In this document: piece by piece, positions 46,878-55,255 of the stretch | How positions within the stretch are numbered: the stretch's first letter is position 1 | How the letters are laid out: each line of letters begins with the position of its first letter | NCBI GenBank assembly: GCA_040223615.1 | Contig: JAVKFY010000051.1 | Location: 69,924 to 133,923 of the forward strand | Source: JAVKFY01 sp040223615 | GTDB taxonomy: Bacteria > Pseudomonadota > Alphaproteobacteria > GCA-2731375 | DNA length: 64,000 nucleotides | Direction: 5' to 3' | Position numbers and translations under genes: made by a program | Notes under the pieces: generated by a model | The model's input: only the letters and a program-made list of their open reading frames with translations | Told to the model about the DNA's origin: nothing | Database searches by the model: none

Positions 46878-47261
46878 TCATGCCCAGAGCATCTTGCCGA
46901 TCGCCAGCCCCGACGCGACGCCGGTCAGCGCCCCGATCAAGGTCGCGCTGATGTAGATCGACACGGCGGCGATCTCGCCACGCAGGAACAGGTCGGCCGC
47001 GTCCAGCGCGAAGGAGGAGTAGGTCGTCAGCGCGCCCAGGAAGCCGACCACGATCAGGCCGCGCCACGCCGGGTCGATGCCGGGAAAGCGATGCTCCAGC
47101 ATCTGGAACATCAGCCCGATGACCAGCGAGCCGACGATGTTCACCGCCAGCGTGCCCCAGGGGAAGCCGAAGCCGAACCAGCGCCCGGCCGCCACCACCA
47201 CGCCGTAGCGCGACACCGCGCCGATGGCCCCGCCCAGCGCGATCGCCAGCAACATCTTCAT
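46878..47261 (-). CDS. crcB: Fluoride channel CrcB/Fluc
   Basis: This 127-residue protein with four transmembrane helices works as a dual-topology fluoride exporter. GGAIGAVSRYGV, WGTLAVNIVGSLVIG and the central GFLGALTTYSSFALD are family hallmarks; most relatives have TTFSTF where this one has TTYSSF. It overlaps the rarA stop by 4 nt (ATGA). No fluoride riboswitch was seen, as expected for an internal operon gene. Confidence 0.93.
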   Translation of the reverse strand: MKMLLAIALGGAIGAVSRYGVVVAAGRWFGFGFPWGTLAVNIVGSLVIGLMFQMLEHRFPGIDPAWRGLIVVGFLGALTTYSSFALDAADLFLRGEIAAVSIYISATLIGALTGVASGLAIGKMLWA

Positions 47262-48574
47262 GGCTCGCCGCCACCCTGCCGGCGCAGCTTGTCCCAGTAG
47301 GCCAGCCGCTTGGCCACCTCGGGCTCAAAGCCGCGCTCGGTGGGGTTGTAGAAGCGCTCGCGCGCCATCTCCTCCGGGAAATAGTCCTGCCCGGAGAAGG
47401 CCTCCTCCGTGTCGTGGTCGTAGGCGTAACCGTCGCCGTAGCCGACTTCCTTCATCAGCTTGGTCGGCGCGTTCAGGATGTGCATCGGCGGCATCAGCGA
47501 GCCGGTCTCGCGCGCCGCGCGGTAACTGCCCGACAGCGCCTTGTAAAGCGCGTTCGACTTCGGCGCGGTGGCGCAATAGACCACCGCCTGGGCCAGAAAC
47601 AGCTCGCCCTCCGGCGAGCCGACGAAGTCGTAGGCCTCCTTGGCCATCACCGCCTGCACCAGCGCCTGCGGGTCGGCCAGCCCGATATCCTCCGAGGCGA
47701 AACGCACCACGCGCCGGGCGATGTAGAGCGGCTCCTCGCCGGCCACCAGCATGCGTGCCAGGTAGTAGAGCGCGGCGTCGGCGTCCGATCCGCGCATCGA
47801 CTTGTGCAGCGCGCTGATCAGGTTGTAGTGGCCTTCCTGGGCCTTGTCGTAGACCGGCGCGCGCCGCTGCACCGTGCGCACCAGACCGGCTGTGTCCAGC
47901 CGGGCATCGGCCGGCAGGTCGGCCAGTTCCTCGCACAGGTTGAGCAGGAAACGGCCGTCGCCGTCGGCCATCGAGCGCAGCGCGACGCGCGCGTCGTCGT
48001 CCAGCGGCAGCGATCGGCCAAGCGCCGCCTCCGCCCGCCTGAGAAGTTCCTCCAGGGCGTCGTCGTCGAGCCGGCGCAGGATCAGCACCTGGCAGCGCGA
48101 CAGCAGCGCCGCGTTCAGCTCGAACGAGGGGTTCTCGGTGGTGGCGCCGACCAGGGTCACGGTGCCGTCCTCGACCACCGGCAGGAAGCCGTCCTGCTGC
48201 GCCCGGTTGAAGCGGTGGATTTCGTCCACGAACAGCAACGTGCCGAGCCCGTCGCCGCGCCGCTTGCGCGCGGCCTCGAACGTCTTGCGCAGGTCGGCGA
48301 CGCCGGAGAACACGGCGGAGAGCTGCACGAACTCCAGCCCGACCTGCTGCGCCAGGAGGCGCGCGATCGTGGTCTTGCCGGTGCCGGGCGGCCCCCACAG
48401 GATCAGCGACGACAGCCGCTTCGCGTTCAGCATGCGGGCCAGCGGCGCGTCGGCGGTGTTGAGGATGTGGTCCTGGCCGATCACCTCGTCCAGCACCTGC
48501 GGGCGCAATCGTTCCGCCAGCGGCGCGGGCTTGGCCTGTTCCAGGCCGGCTGCGACGAACAGGTCGTCGCTCAC
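47258..48574 (-). CDS. rarA: Replication-associated recombination factor RarA (GTG start)
   Basis: This 438-residue AAA+ ATPase has LAERLRPQVLDEVIGQDHIL, Walker A LWGPPGTGKTTIARLLA, Walker B TLLFVDEIHRFNRAQQD and sensor 1 LVGATTENPSFELN. Its C-terminal helical domain has RGSDADAALYYLARML. It acts on stalled replication forks with the clamp-loader-like fold. The GTG at 48574 overlaps the degP TGA by 4 nt (GTGA) and matches the family N-terminus; the longer frame is inside degP. Confidence 0.95.
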   Translation of the reverse strand: MSDDLFVAAGLEQAKPAPLAERLRPQVLDEVIGQDHILNTADAPLARMLNAKRLSSLILWGPPGTGKTTIARLLAQQVGLEFVQLSAVFSGVADLRKTFEAARKRRGDGLGTLLFVDEIHRFNRAQQDGFLPVVEDGTVTLVGATTENPSFELNAALLSRCQVLILRRLDDDALEELLRRAEAALGRSLPLDDDARVALRSMADGDGRFLLNLCEELADLPADARLDTAGLVRTVQRRAPVYDKAQEGHYNLISALHKSMRGSDADAALYYLARMLVAGEEPLYIARRVVRFASEDIGLADPQALVQAVMAKEAYDFVGSPEGELFLAQAVVYCATAPKSNALYKALSGSYRAARETGSLMPPMHILNAPTKLMKEVGYGDGYAYDHDTEEAFSGQDYFPEEMARERFYNPTERGFEPEVAKRLAYWDKLRRQGGGEP

Positions 48575-50010
48575 CCCCGGATCACCAGGTTCAGCACCTG
48601 GTCGCCCCGCTGGATCGACATCGACCAGCCATCGCCGCCGGCCTCGACGACGTCGACCAGCTGGCCCACGGTGGCGATCGCCTCGCCGTTCACCTTCAGC
48701 ACCCGGTCGCCGGGCCGCAGCCGGTTGCGGTAGGCCACCGAGCCGCGCCGCAGCCGGGTGACGATCACACCGCGCTGCATCGGGTTCAGCCGCATTTCCT
48801 CCGCCAGCGCCGGCGACAGGTTGGCGACGACGGCGCCGGCCAGCGGATTGCGGCCATCGATCTCGCGTTCGTCGCGCGGCGGCTCCTCCGGCGCCCGGCG
48901 CATCGGCACCGAGGCCACGACCACCTTGCCCTGGCGCCACAGCCGGACCTGCGCCTCGCCGCCGACCAGCCGGGTGCCGAGCCGGTAGCCCAGCGCCGAC
49001 GGGTCCTCGATATCCTGGCCGTCGACCGCCTCGACGATATCGCCAGGCCGGATGCCGGCGCGGTCGGCCGGACCGCCGGGATAGGTCGCACTGACCATGG
49101 CGCCCAGCGGCACCGGCAGGCCCAGCCCCTCGGCGATCTCCGCCGTCACCGGCTGGGTCTCCACGCCGAGCCAGGGCCGGGCGACGTAGCTCAGCCCCTC
49201 GCGCGCGCTCTGCAGCACCACGCGGACCATGTTGGCGGGAATTGCGAAGCCGATGCCGTGGCTGCCGCCGCTGCGCGAGAAGATCGCGGTGTTGACGCCG
49301 ACCAGCCGGCCGTCGATCCCGACCAGCGCGCCGCCGGAATTGCCGGGGTTGATCGCCGCGTCGGTCTGCACGAAGAACTGGTAGTCGGAGATGCCGACGC
49401 CGGTGCGCGCCAGCGCCGAGACGATGCCGCTGGTCACGGTCTGGCCGACGTTGAACGGATTGCCGATCGCCAGGACCAGGTCGCCGACCTGCAACTCGTC
49501 GGAGTCGCGAAGATCGAGAAACGGCAGTTCCTCGCCGGCCGCGTCGATGCGCAGCACGGCGAGATCGGTGTGCTCGTCGTCCAGTACCAGTTCGGCCGGG
49601 AACTCGCGCCGGTCGGTCAGCGCCACGGTGATCTGGTCGGCGCCATCAATGACGTGATGGTTGGTGACGATCAGCCCATCGGCGGTGAGGATCACGCCGG
49701 AACCCAGTGAGTTCACCTGGCGTCGCCGCTTCGGTCCGACTCCGAACTGGCGGCCGAAGAACTGCCGGAAGAAGGGGTCGTCGAACAGCGGCGAGCGCTG
49801 CACTTCCTGTACCACCTTGCGGGTGTAGATGTTCACCACCGCCGGCGCGACCTGCTTCACCAAAGGCGCGAAGGACAGCGTAATCTCGGCGCGGCTCTCG
49901 GGCACTTTGGCGCTCGCCGCAGCGGGAAGCAGCGCGGCGGCGGTCACCAGCAGCAGGCCGACGAGACGAAAAAGGGCAGCCCGAACCGGCTGCCCCTTGC
50001 TGAAGTCCAT
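48571..50010 (-). CDS. degP: DegP/DegQ-type periplasmic serine protease
   Basis: This 479-residue HtrA-family protease/chaperone has a signal peptide (about 1-34, ending AAASA) and a trypsin domain with triad His119 (TNHHVID), Asp149 (HTDLAVL) and Ser225 (GNSGGALVG). Two PDZ domains follow (about 300-390 and 400-479). The ATG at 50010 lies 19 nt after the rplQ stop and gives a proper n-region with Lys and Arg. An intrinsic terminator lies inside codons 5-14. A GTG at 49947 would avoid it but leave a truncated signal peptide. Whether DegP, DegQ or DegS-like is not settled by sequence. Confidence 0.92.
   Translation of the reverse strand: MDFSKGQPVRAALFRLVGLLLVTAAALLPAAASAKVPESRAEITLSFAPLVKQVAPAVVNIYTRKVVQEVQRSPLFDDPFFRQFFGRQFGVGPKRRRQVNSLGSGVILTADGLIVTNHHVIDGADQITVALTDRREFPAELVLDDEHTDLAVLRIDAAGEELPFLDLRDSDELQVGDLVLAIGNPFNVGQTVTSGIVSALARTGVGISDYQFFVQTDAAINPGNSGGALVGIDGRLVGVNTAIFSRSGGSHGIGFAIPANMVRVVLQSAREGLSYVARPWLGVETQPVTAEIAEGLGLPVPLGAMVSATYPGGPADRAGIRPGDIVEAVDGQDIEDPSALGYRLGTRLVGGEAQVRLWRQGKVVVASVPMRRAPEEPPRDEREIDGRNPLAGAVVANLSPALAEEMRLNPMQRGVIVTRLRRGSVAYRNRLRPGDRVLKVNGEAIATVGQLVDVVEAGGDGWSMSIQRGDQVLNLVIRG
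49969..49995 (-). terminator. Intrinsic terminator after rplQ, inside the degP 5' coding region
   Basis: On the minus strand, GGGCAGCC and GGCTGCCC make an 8-bp stem around a 6-nt loop, followed by five T. It starts 34 nt after the rplQ stop, where the ribosomal alpha operon should end, yet it lies within the first codons of the degP-like gene. Confidence 0.75.
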
Positions 50011-50029
50011 GACTGCCAACCTGGCCAGC

Positions 50030-50458
50030 CTAGGCCGCCTCGGCCTCATTGTCGTCCTCGTCGCCCTGCACCGGACCGGAGTCCTGGCCCTTGGCGTCAG
50101 GGTCGCGGTCGACCAGCTCGATGATCGCCATCGGGGCCGCGTCGCCGTAGCGGTAGCCGGCCTTGAGCACCCGGCAGTAGCCACCCTGGCGCTCCGCGTA
50201 GCGCTCCGCCAGATCGCCGAACAGCTTGGTGACCTGCGCCTGCTCCGGCAGCTGCGCCAGCGCCTGGCGACGGGCGTGCAGTCCGCCGCGCTTGCCCAGC
50301 GTGATCAGCTTCTCGACGATCGGGCGCAGGTCCTTGGCCTTCGGCAAGGTGGTGGTGATCTGCTCGTGCTTGATCAGCGCGCAGGCCATGTTCGCGAACA
50401 TGGCCTTGCGGTGATCGGCGGGACGGCTGAATTTCCGCCCGGACTTGCGATGTCGCAT
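50030..50458 (-). CDS. rplQ: Large subunit ribosomal protein L17
   Basis: This 142-residue L17 starts MRHRKSGRKFSRPADHRKAMFANMA, with the family signature in two parts; the core ends near residue 118. An acidic tail (DEDDNEAEAA) follows. Last gene of the alpha operon, 34 nt after rpoA and followed by an intrinsic terminator. L17 surrounds the peptide-exit side of the 50S subunit. Confidence 0.97.
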   Translation of the reverse strand: MRHRKSGRKFSRPADHRKAMFANMACALIKHEQITTTLPKAKDLRPIVEKLITLGKRGGLHARRQALAQLPEQAQVTKLFGDLAERYAERQGGYCRVLKAGYRYGDAAPMAIIELVDRDPDAKGQDSGPVQGDEDDNEAEAA

Positions 50459-50492
50459 CGCTCGTTACCTCGTGTTCCGCTTCAGCGGGAAA

Positions 50493-51509
50493 TCAGAATT
50501 CGGTCTCGTACTGCTTCGCCAGGTCCTCGATATTCTCCGGCGGCCACTCTTCGATTTCCATGCCCAGGTGCAAGCCCATCTGGGTCAGCACTTCCTTGAT
50601 CTCGTTCAGCGACTTGCGGCCGAAATTCGGCGTCCGCAGCATCTCCGCCTCGGTCTTCTGCACCAGATCGCCGATGTAGATGATGTTGTCGTTCTTCAGG
50701 CAGTTGGCCGAACGCACCGACAGTTCCAGCTCGTCGACCTTGCGCAGCAGGTTGCGATTGAACCGCGGCGTCTCCGGCTCGGCGGCGGCGGTCTCCTCGC
50801 GCGGCTCCTCGAAGTTGATGAACAGCTGCAACTGGTCCTGCAGGATGCGGGCCGCGTAAGCCACGGCGTCGTCAGGCGCCACGGTGCCGTCGGTCTCCAC
50901 CGTCATGGTCAGCTTGTCGTAGTCCAGGATCTGGCCCTCGCGGGTGTTCTCCACCCGATAGGCGACCTTGCGCACCGGTGAGAACACCGCGTCGACCGGG
51001 ATCAAGCCGATCGGCGAATCCTCGGTGCGGTTGCGGTCGGCCGGCACGTAGCCCTTGCCCGACTCCACCGTCATCTCCATCGACAGCTTGGCGCCGTGGT
51101 CGAGATGGCAGATCACCAGGTCCGGGTTCAGGATCTCGATGTCGGCCGAGGTCTGGATCTGGCCGGCGTTCACCGGGCCAGGGCCCTCCGCGCGCAGCGT
51201 GATCCGCCGCGGACCTTCCGCGTGCAGCCGCACCGCCATGCCCTTGATGTTGAGCACCATATCGGTGACGTCTTCGCGCACGCCCGGAATCGACGAGAAC
51301 TCGTGCAGCACGCCGTCGATCTGCAGCGCCGTCACCGCGGCGCCGTGCAGCGACGACAGCAGGATGCGGCGCAGTGCGTTGCCCAGGGTCAGGCCGAAGC
51401 CGCGCTCCAGCGGCTCGGCGACCAGGGTTGCGAAACGCTGCGCGTCATGGCCCTGCTCAATCTCCAGCTTCTTCGGCTTGATCAGCTCTTGCCAGTTCTT
51501 TTGGATCAC
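50493..51509 (-). CDS. rpoA: RNA polymerase alpha subunit
   Basis: This 338-residue protein has an N-terminal dimerisation domain (PLERGFGLTLGNALRRILLSS, split) to about residue 235, a flexible linker rich in Glu, and a C-terminal domain (VDELELSVRSANCLKN, GRKSLNEIKEVL) that contacts UP elements and activators. Gene order rpsM-rpsK-rpoA-rplQ lacks rpsD, as usual in alphaproteobacteria. A 100-nt gap separates it from rpsK. Confidence 0.98.
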   Translation of the reverse strand: MIQKNWQELIKPKKLEIEQGHDAQRFATLVAEPLERGFGLTLGNALRRILLSSLHGAAVTALQIDGVLHEFSSIPGVREDVTDMVLNIKGMAVRLHAEGPRRITLRAEGPGPVNAGQIQTSADIEILNPDLVICHLDHGAKLSMEMTVESGKGYVPADRNRTEDSPIGLIPVDAVFSPVRKVAYRVENTREGQILDYDKLTMTVETDGTVAPDDAVAYAARILQDQLQLFINFEEPREETAAAEPETPRFNRNLLRKVDELELSVRSANCLKNDNIIYIGDLVQKTEAEMLRTPNFGRKSLNEIKEVLTQMGLHLGMEIEEWPPENIEDLAKQYETEF

Positions 51510-51609
51510 AGGTTCAACCTCGCTTGCGGCCGCGGATGCGACCGCCTTGTCATCGCGCCCGCTCCGGCCGGCGCCGGGCGGCGCGACCGAACGGACGAAT
51601 ACTCGCCGG

Positions 51610-51999
51610 CTAGACGCGCCGGCGCTTCGGCGGACGGCAGCCGTTGTGCGGGATCGGCGTCACGTCCCGGATCGACGTGATCACGAAGCCGCCGGCCTGC
51701 AGCGCGCGCAGCGCCGACTCACGGCCCGAGCCAGGCCCCTTGACCTGCACTTCCAGGGTCTTCATGCCGTGCTCGGCGGCCTTCTTGCCGGCGTCCTCGG
51801 CGGCCATCTGGGCGGCGAAGGGCGTCGACTTGCGCGAGCCCTTGAAGCCCTGCTGACCCGACGACGACCAGGAGATCACGTTGCCCTGCACGTCGGTGAT
51901 GGTCACCACCGTATTGTTGAAGCTGGCGGTCACGTGCGCCACGCCGGAGGTGATGTTCTTGCGTTCGCGCCGGCGAACCCTGGTTTTATCGCGCGCCAT
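51610..51999 (-). CDS. rpsK: Small subunit ribosomal protein S11
   Basis: This 129-residue S11 contains GVAHVTASFNNTVVTITD, SSGQQGFKGSRKSTPFAAQ and the C-terminal IRDVTPIPHNGCRPPKRRRV (split). It forms part of the 30S platform beside the mRNA exit. It follows rpsM by 42 nt. Confidence 0.98.
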   Translation of the reverse strand: MARDKTRVRRRERKNITSGVAHVTASFNNTVVTITDVQGNVISWSSSGQQGFKGSRKSTPFAAQMAAEDAGKKAAEHGMKTLEVQVKGPGSGRESALRALQAGGFVITSIRDVTPIPHNGCRPPKRRRV

Positions 52000-52041
52000 G
52001 CTTTGCTCTTACTTGTCCTGTCCTGTCCGCGTCCAACCGGC

Positions 52042-52410
52042 TTACTTCTTCTTGCCGGCGATCGGTCGCGCCGGGCCCTTGCGGGTCCGCGCATTGGTGT
52101 GGGTCCGCTGGCCGTGCACCGGCAGACCCTTGCGGTGGCGCAGACCCCGGTAGCAGCCAAGGTCCATCAGCCGCTTGATGTTCATCGCCACGTCGCGCCG
52201 CAGATCGCCCTCGACCATGTAGTCGCGGTCGATCACCTCGCGGATCTGGATGACTTCCTGGTCGGTGAGTTGATTCACCCGCCGATCCGCCGGAATGCCC
52301 ACCACGCCACAGATTTGCTTGGCCTTTGTCTGGCCAATGCCGTGGATATAGGTCAGCGCAACCTCCACTCGTTTGGAGGTTGGAATATTCACACCCGCGA
52401 TACGCGCCAC
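52042..52410 (-). CDS. rpsM: Small subunit ribosomal protein S13
   Basis: This 122-residue S13 starts MARIAGVNIPTSKRVEVALT and ends in the basic GKKK tail that touches P-site tRNA. YRGLRHRKGLPVHGQRTHTN is conserved. It opens the alpha operon behind its own promoter. In E. coli the operon is regulated by S4; here rpsD is absent from it. Confidence 0.98.
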   Translation of the reverse strand: MARIAGVNIPTSKRVEVALTYIHGIGQTKAKQICGVVGIPADRRVNQLTDQEVIQIREVIDRDYMVEGDLRRDVAMNIKRLMDLGCYRGLRHRKGLPVHGQRTHTNARTRKGPARPIAGKKK

Positions 52411-52475
52411 GTCAGCGTCTCCTCTACGTGGAAGACCGTGCCGCCCCGTGCAGCCAGATGTCCAGAGAACGGAGG

Positions 52476-52504
52476 CATCTACTGGACCGGACGGTCGTTG
52501 TCAA
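52476..52504 (-). promoter_or_regulatory. Predicted promoter of the rpsM-rpsK-rpoA-rplQ operon
   Basis: In the 99-nt gap after adk, the minus strand has a perfect TTGACA (52504-52499), a 17-nt spacer and TAGATG (52481-52476). Transcription would start near 52469 and give a leader of about 59 nt. Confidence 0.6.
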
Positions 52505-52509
52505 TCCCT

Positions 52510-53160
52510 TCAGGCTGCCTTGAGCAGCCCCATGATTTCACGCGTTACATCATCGATGGCCGCCATCCCGTCGACGGTCTGTAACAGCTTCTTGTCAGCA
52601 TAGTACGGCAACAGCGGCGCGGTCTGCTCGCGATAGGCGCCAAGCCGCGCGCGCACCGTCTCTTCGTTGTCGTCGGCGCGGCGGCTGAACTCTTTCGATC
52701 CACAGCGGTCGCACACGCCATCGACCTTCGGCCGCTGGAATTCGTCGTGATAGCCGGCGCCGCACTTGGCGCAGGTGAAGCGCCCGGTGACGCGGCGCAC
52801 CAGCGCCTCCTCGTCGACCTTCATCTCGATCACAGCATCGAGCCGCAAGCCCTTGTCGGACAACATTTGTTCCAGGGCGTCGGCCTGCGCAACGGTGCGC
52901 GGGAAGCCGTCCAGGATGAAGCCCTTGGCGCAGTCGGCCTGGTCGATCCGATCCGCAATGATGCCGACCACGACCTCGTCCGGGACCAGGTCGCCGCGCT
53001 CCATGATCTCGCCGGCGCGCTTGCCCACCGGAGTGCCCGCCTTGACCGCGGCACGCAGCATGTCGCCGGTCGACAGCTGCACAATGCCGTAGGCGTCTTG
53101 CAGGCGCTGGGCCTGCGTGCCCTTGCCGGCACCGGGCGGTCCGAGCAGGATCAGCCTCAA
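52510..53160 (-). CDS. adk: Adenylate kinase with zinc-type LID
   Basis: This 216-residue kinase interconverts ATP, AMP and ADP. P-loop GPPGAGKGTQAQRL opens the protein, and LDGFPRTVAQAD is the AMP-site signature. The LID carries two CxxC pairs (CAKC and CDRC), so it should bind a structural zinc. Its ATG overlaps the secY stop by 4 nt, the usual secY-adk coupling. Confidence 0.98.
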   Translation of the reverse strand: MRLILLGPPGAGKGTQAQRLQDAYGIVQLSTGDMLRAAVKAGTPVGKRAGEIMERGDLVPDEVVVGIIADRIDQADCAKGFILDGFPRTVAQADALEQMLSDKGLRLDAVIEMKVDEEALVRRVTGRFTCAKCGAGYHDEFQRPKVDGVCDRCGSKEFSRRADDNEETVRARLGAYREQTAPLLPYYADKKLLQTVDGMAAIDDVTREIMGLLKAA

Positions 53161-54500
53161 CGGTTACGCCCCCGCAGCTTCGATTTCTTGATCAGGCCCT
53201 CGTACTGGTGCGCCAGCAGGTGCGACTGGACCTGCGCCACCGTATCCATGGTCACCGACACCACGATCAGCAGCGAGGTTCCGCCGAAGTAGAACGGCAC
53301 CGCGTATTGCGAGATCAGGATTTCCGGCAGCAGACAGACCGCCGACAGATACATGGCGCCGACCACCGTTAGTCGGGTCAGCACGTAGTCGAGGTAGTCG
53401 GCGGTGCGCTGGCCCGGACGGATGCCCGGCACGAAGCCGCCATACTTCTTCAGGTTGTCCGCGGTATCGGACGGATTGAACACGATCGCGGTGTAGAAGA
53501 AGCAGAAAAACACGATGCCGGACACGTAGAGCAGCATGTACAGCGGCTGGCCGTGACCGATCAGCGCCGTCAGCGTGGTCACCCACTCCGGCCCGTCCTG
53601 CGCCGAGAAGCTCGCCAGCGTGGCCGGCAGCAGCAGCAGCGAGGACGCGAAGATCGGCGGGATCACGCCGGCGGTGTTCAGCTTCAGCGGCAGGTGCGTG
53701 GCCTCGCCGCCGAACATGCGGTTGCCGACCTGCCGTTTCGGATACTGGATCAGAATGCGCCGCTGCGCCCGTTCCATGAACACGATGAAGGTGATCACGC
53801 CGATCACCATCACGATCAGGAAGATGATCAGGATCGCCGAGATCGCGCCGGTGCGGCCCAGTTCCAGGGTCGCCACCATGGCCGATGGCAGTTCCGCCAC
53901 GATACCGGCGAAGATGATCAGCGAGATGCCGTTGCCGACGCCGCGGGCGGTGATCTGCTCGCCCAGCCACATCAGGAAGATGGTGCCGCCGATCAGGGTG
54001 ACCACGGCAGTGAAACGGAACCAGATGCCCGCGTCGATCACCACGGTGCCGCTGGTCGCCGTCAGCCCCTCCAGGCCGACGGCGATGCCGTAGCCCTGGA
54101 TCGCGGTCAGGAACACGGTGCCGTAGCGTGTGTACTGGTTGATCTTCTTGCGGCCGGCCTCGCCTTCCTTCTTCAGCGCCTCCAGGTGCGGCGACACCGT
54201 GGTCAGGAGCTGAATGATGATCGAGGCCGAGATGTACGGCATGATGTTGAGGGCGAAGATCGTCATCCGCCCCAGGGCGCCGCCCGAGAACATGTTGAAC
54301 ATGCCCAGGATGCCCTGCTGCTGCTGCGCGAAGATCTCCTGCAGCGCGACGGGATCGATGCCCGGGATCGGGATATAGGTGCCCAACCGATAGACGATCA
54401 GCGCAGCCAGCGTGAACCAGATACGCTTCTTCAGTTCCGTCGCCTTGGAAAAGGCGCCGAAATTGATGTTGGCCGCGAGTTGTTCGGCGGCTGATGCCAT
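53157..54500 (-). CDS. secY: Protein translocase subunit SecY
   Basis: This 447-residue protein forms the pore of the Sec translocon with ten transmembrane helices. Signatures are LGTYIPIPGID, MFSGGALGRMTIFALNIMPYISASI (in parts) and GFVPGIRPGQRTADYLDYVL. It lies after rplO at the end of the spc operon and overlaps adk by 4 nt. Confidence 0.98.
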   Translation of the reverse strand: MASAAEQLAANINFGAFSKATELKKRIWFTLAALIVYRLGTYIPIPGIDPVALQEIFAQQQQGILGMFNMFSGGALGRMTIFALNIMPYISASIIIQLLTTVSPHLEALKKEGEAGRKKINQYTRYGTVFLTAIQGYGIAVGLEGLTATSGTVVIDAGIWFRFTAVVTLIGGTIFLMWLGEQITARGVGNGISLIIFAGIVAELPSAMVATLELGRTGAISAILIIFLIVMVIGVITFIVFMERAQRRILIQYPKRQVGNRMFGGEATHLPLKLNTAGVIPPIFASSLLLLPATLASFSAQDGPEWVTTLTALIGHGQPLYMLLYVSGIVFFCFFYTAIVFNPSDTADNLKKYGGFVPGIRPGQRTADYLDYVLTRLTVVGAMYLSAVCLLPEILISQYAVPFYFGGTSLLIVVSVTMDTVAQVQSHLLAHQYEGLIKKSKLRGRNR

Positions 54501-54544
54501 ATCCGGTTCCCAAAAGCCCGCGAACGGCGGGCTGGTTCAGCTGA

Positions 54545-55036
54545 CTAGTCGGCCGTCGCTTCGGCCTCGGGCTTCGCCGGCGCGGTCACGGTAACCGACC
54601 CGCCGGCCTTCTCCACCGCCGCGACCGCCGCCTTGGAGGCGCCGTACACGACGAACTCCGCCTTGGTCTTGAGCGAACCCTTGGCAAGCAGACGTACGCC
54701 ATCGCGGCTTTTGCGCACCAGCCGCGCCGCGACCAGCGCCGCCTCGTCGATCGGCTTGGACGCATCCAGCCGGTCGGCCGCGATCGCCGCCTGCACCGCG
54801 CCCAGATTGACGATCTCGCACTGGCGGCCGAACAGGTTGGTGAAGCCGCGCTTCGGCAGCCGCCGGTAGATCGGCATCTGGCCGCCTTCGAAGCCGTTGA
54901 TCGCCACGCCGGAGCGCGACTTCTGGCCCTTCACGCCATGCCCGGAGGTCTTGCCGGTGCCCGAGCCGATGCCGCGGCCAACGCGCTTGCGAGGCTTGCG
55001 GGCGCCGGGATTGTCGGCCAGTTCGTTCAGTCGCAT
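54545..55036 (-). CDS. rplO: Large subunit ribosomal protein L15
   Basis: This 163-residue L15 starts MRLNELADNPGARKPRKRVG; the Gly-rich GRGIGSGTGKTSGHGVKGQK segment is conserved. An Ala/Glu tail ends the protein. It binds 23S rRNA during 50S assembly. It follows rpmD by 16 nt. Confidence 0.97.
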   Translation of the reverse strand: MRLNELADNPGARKPRKRVGRGIGSGTGKTSGHGVKGQKSRSGVAINGFEGGQMPIYRRLPKRGFTNLFGRQCEIVNLGAVQAAIAADRLDASKPIDEAALVAARLVRKSRDGVRLLAKGSLKTKAEFVVYGASKAAVAAVEKAGGSVTVTAPAKPEAEATAD

Positions 55037-55052
55037 ATCCAGTTACTCCGGC

Positions 55053-55241
55053 TCAGCTCTCGTGCACTTGCACGAGGTGCTGCACCTTGCGGATCATGCC
55101 GCGCACGGAGGGGGTATCCTCCAGCTTGCGCGTGCGGTGCATCTTGTTCAGGCCAAGACCGATCAGGGTCTGGCGCTGGTCCTTCGGGCGCCCGATCGGG
55201 CTCTTGATCTGCGTCACCGTGACGGTTTTCGCCGCTGCCAT
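55053..55241 (-). CDS. rpmD: Large subunit ribosomal protein L30
   Basis: This 62-residue L30 has VTVTQIKSPIGRPKDQRQTL and LGLNKMHRTRKLEDTPSVRG, both characteristic. It is 14 nt after rpsE and 16 nt before rplO. Confidence 0.97.
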   Translation of the reverse strand: MAAAKTVTVTQIKSPIGRPKDQRQTLIGLGLNKMHRTRKLEDTPSVRGMIRKVQHLVQVHES

Positions 55242-55255
55242 CGTCCTGCTCCGCC

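Noticed and set aside
47262..47330. Fluoride riboswitch for crcB
   Set aside because: crcB starts inside the rarA stop with no leader RNA, so no riboswitch can be placed.
51510..51609. Promoter or regulatory RNA in the rpsK-rpoA gap
   Set aside because: Apart from GC-rich inverted repeats there is no -35/-10 pair or T-run.
50030..54500. Loss of rpsD and rpmJ as a possible deletion
   Set aside because: These genes are normally elsewhere in alphaproteobacteria, so their absence is lineage-typical.
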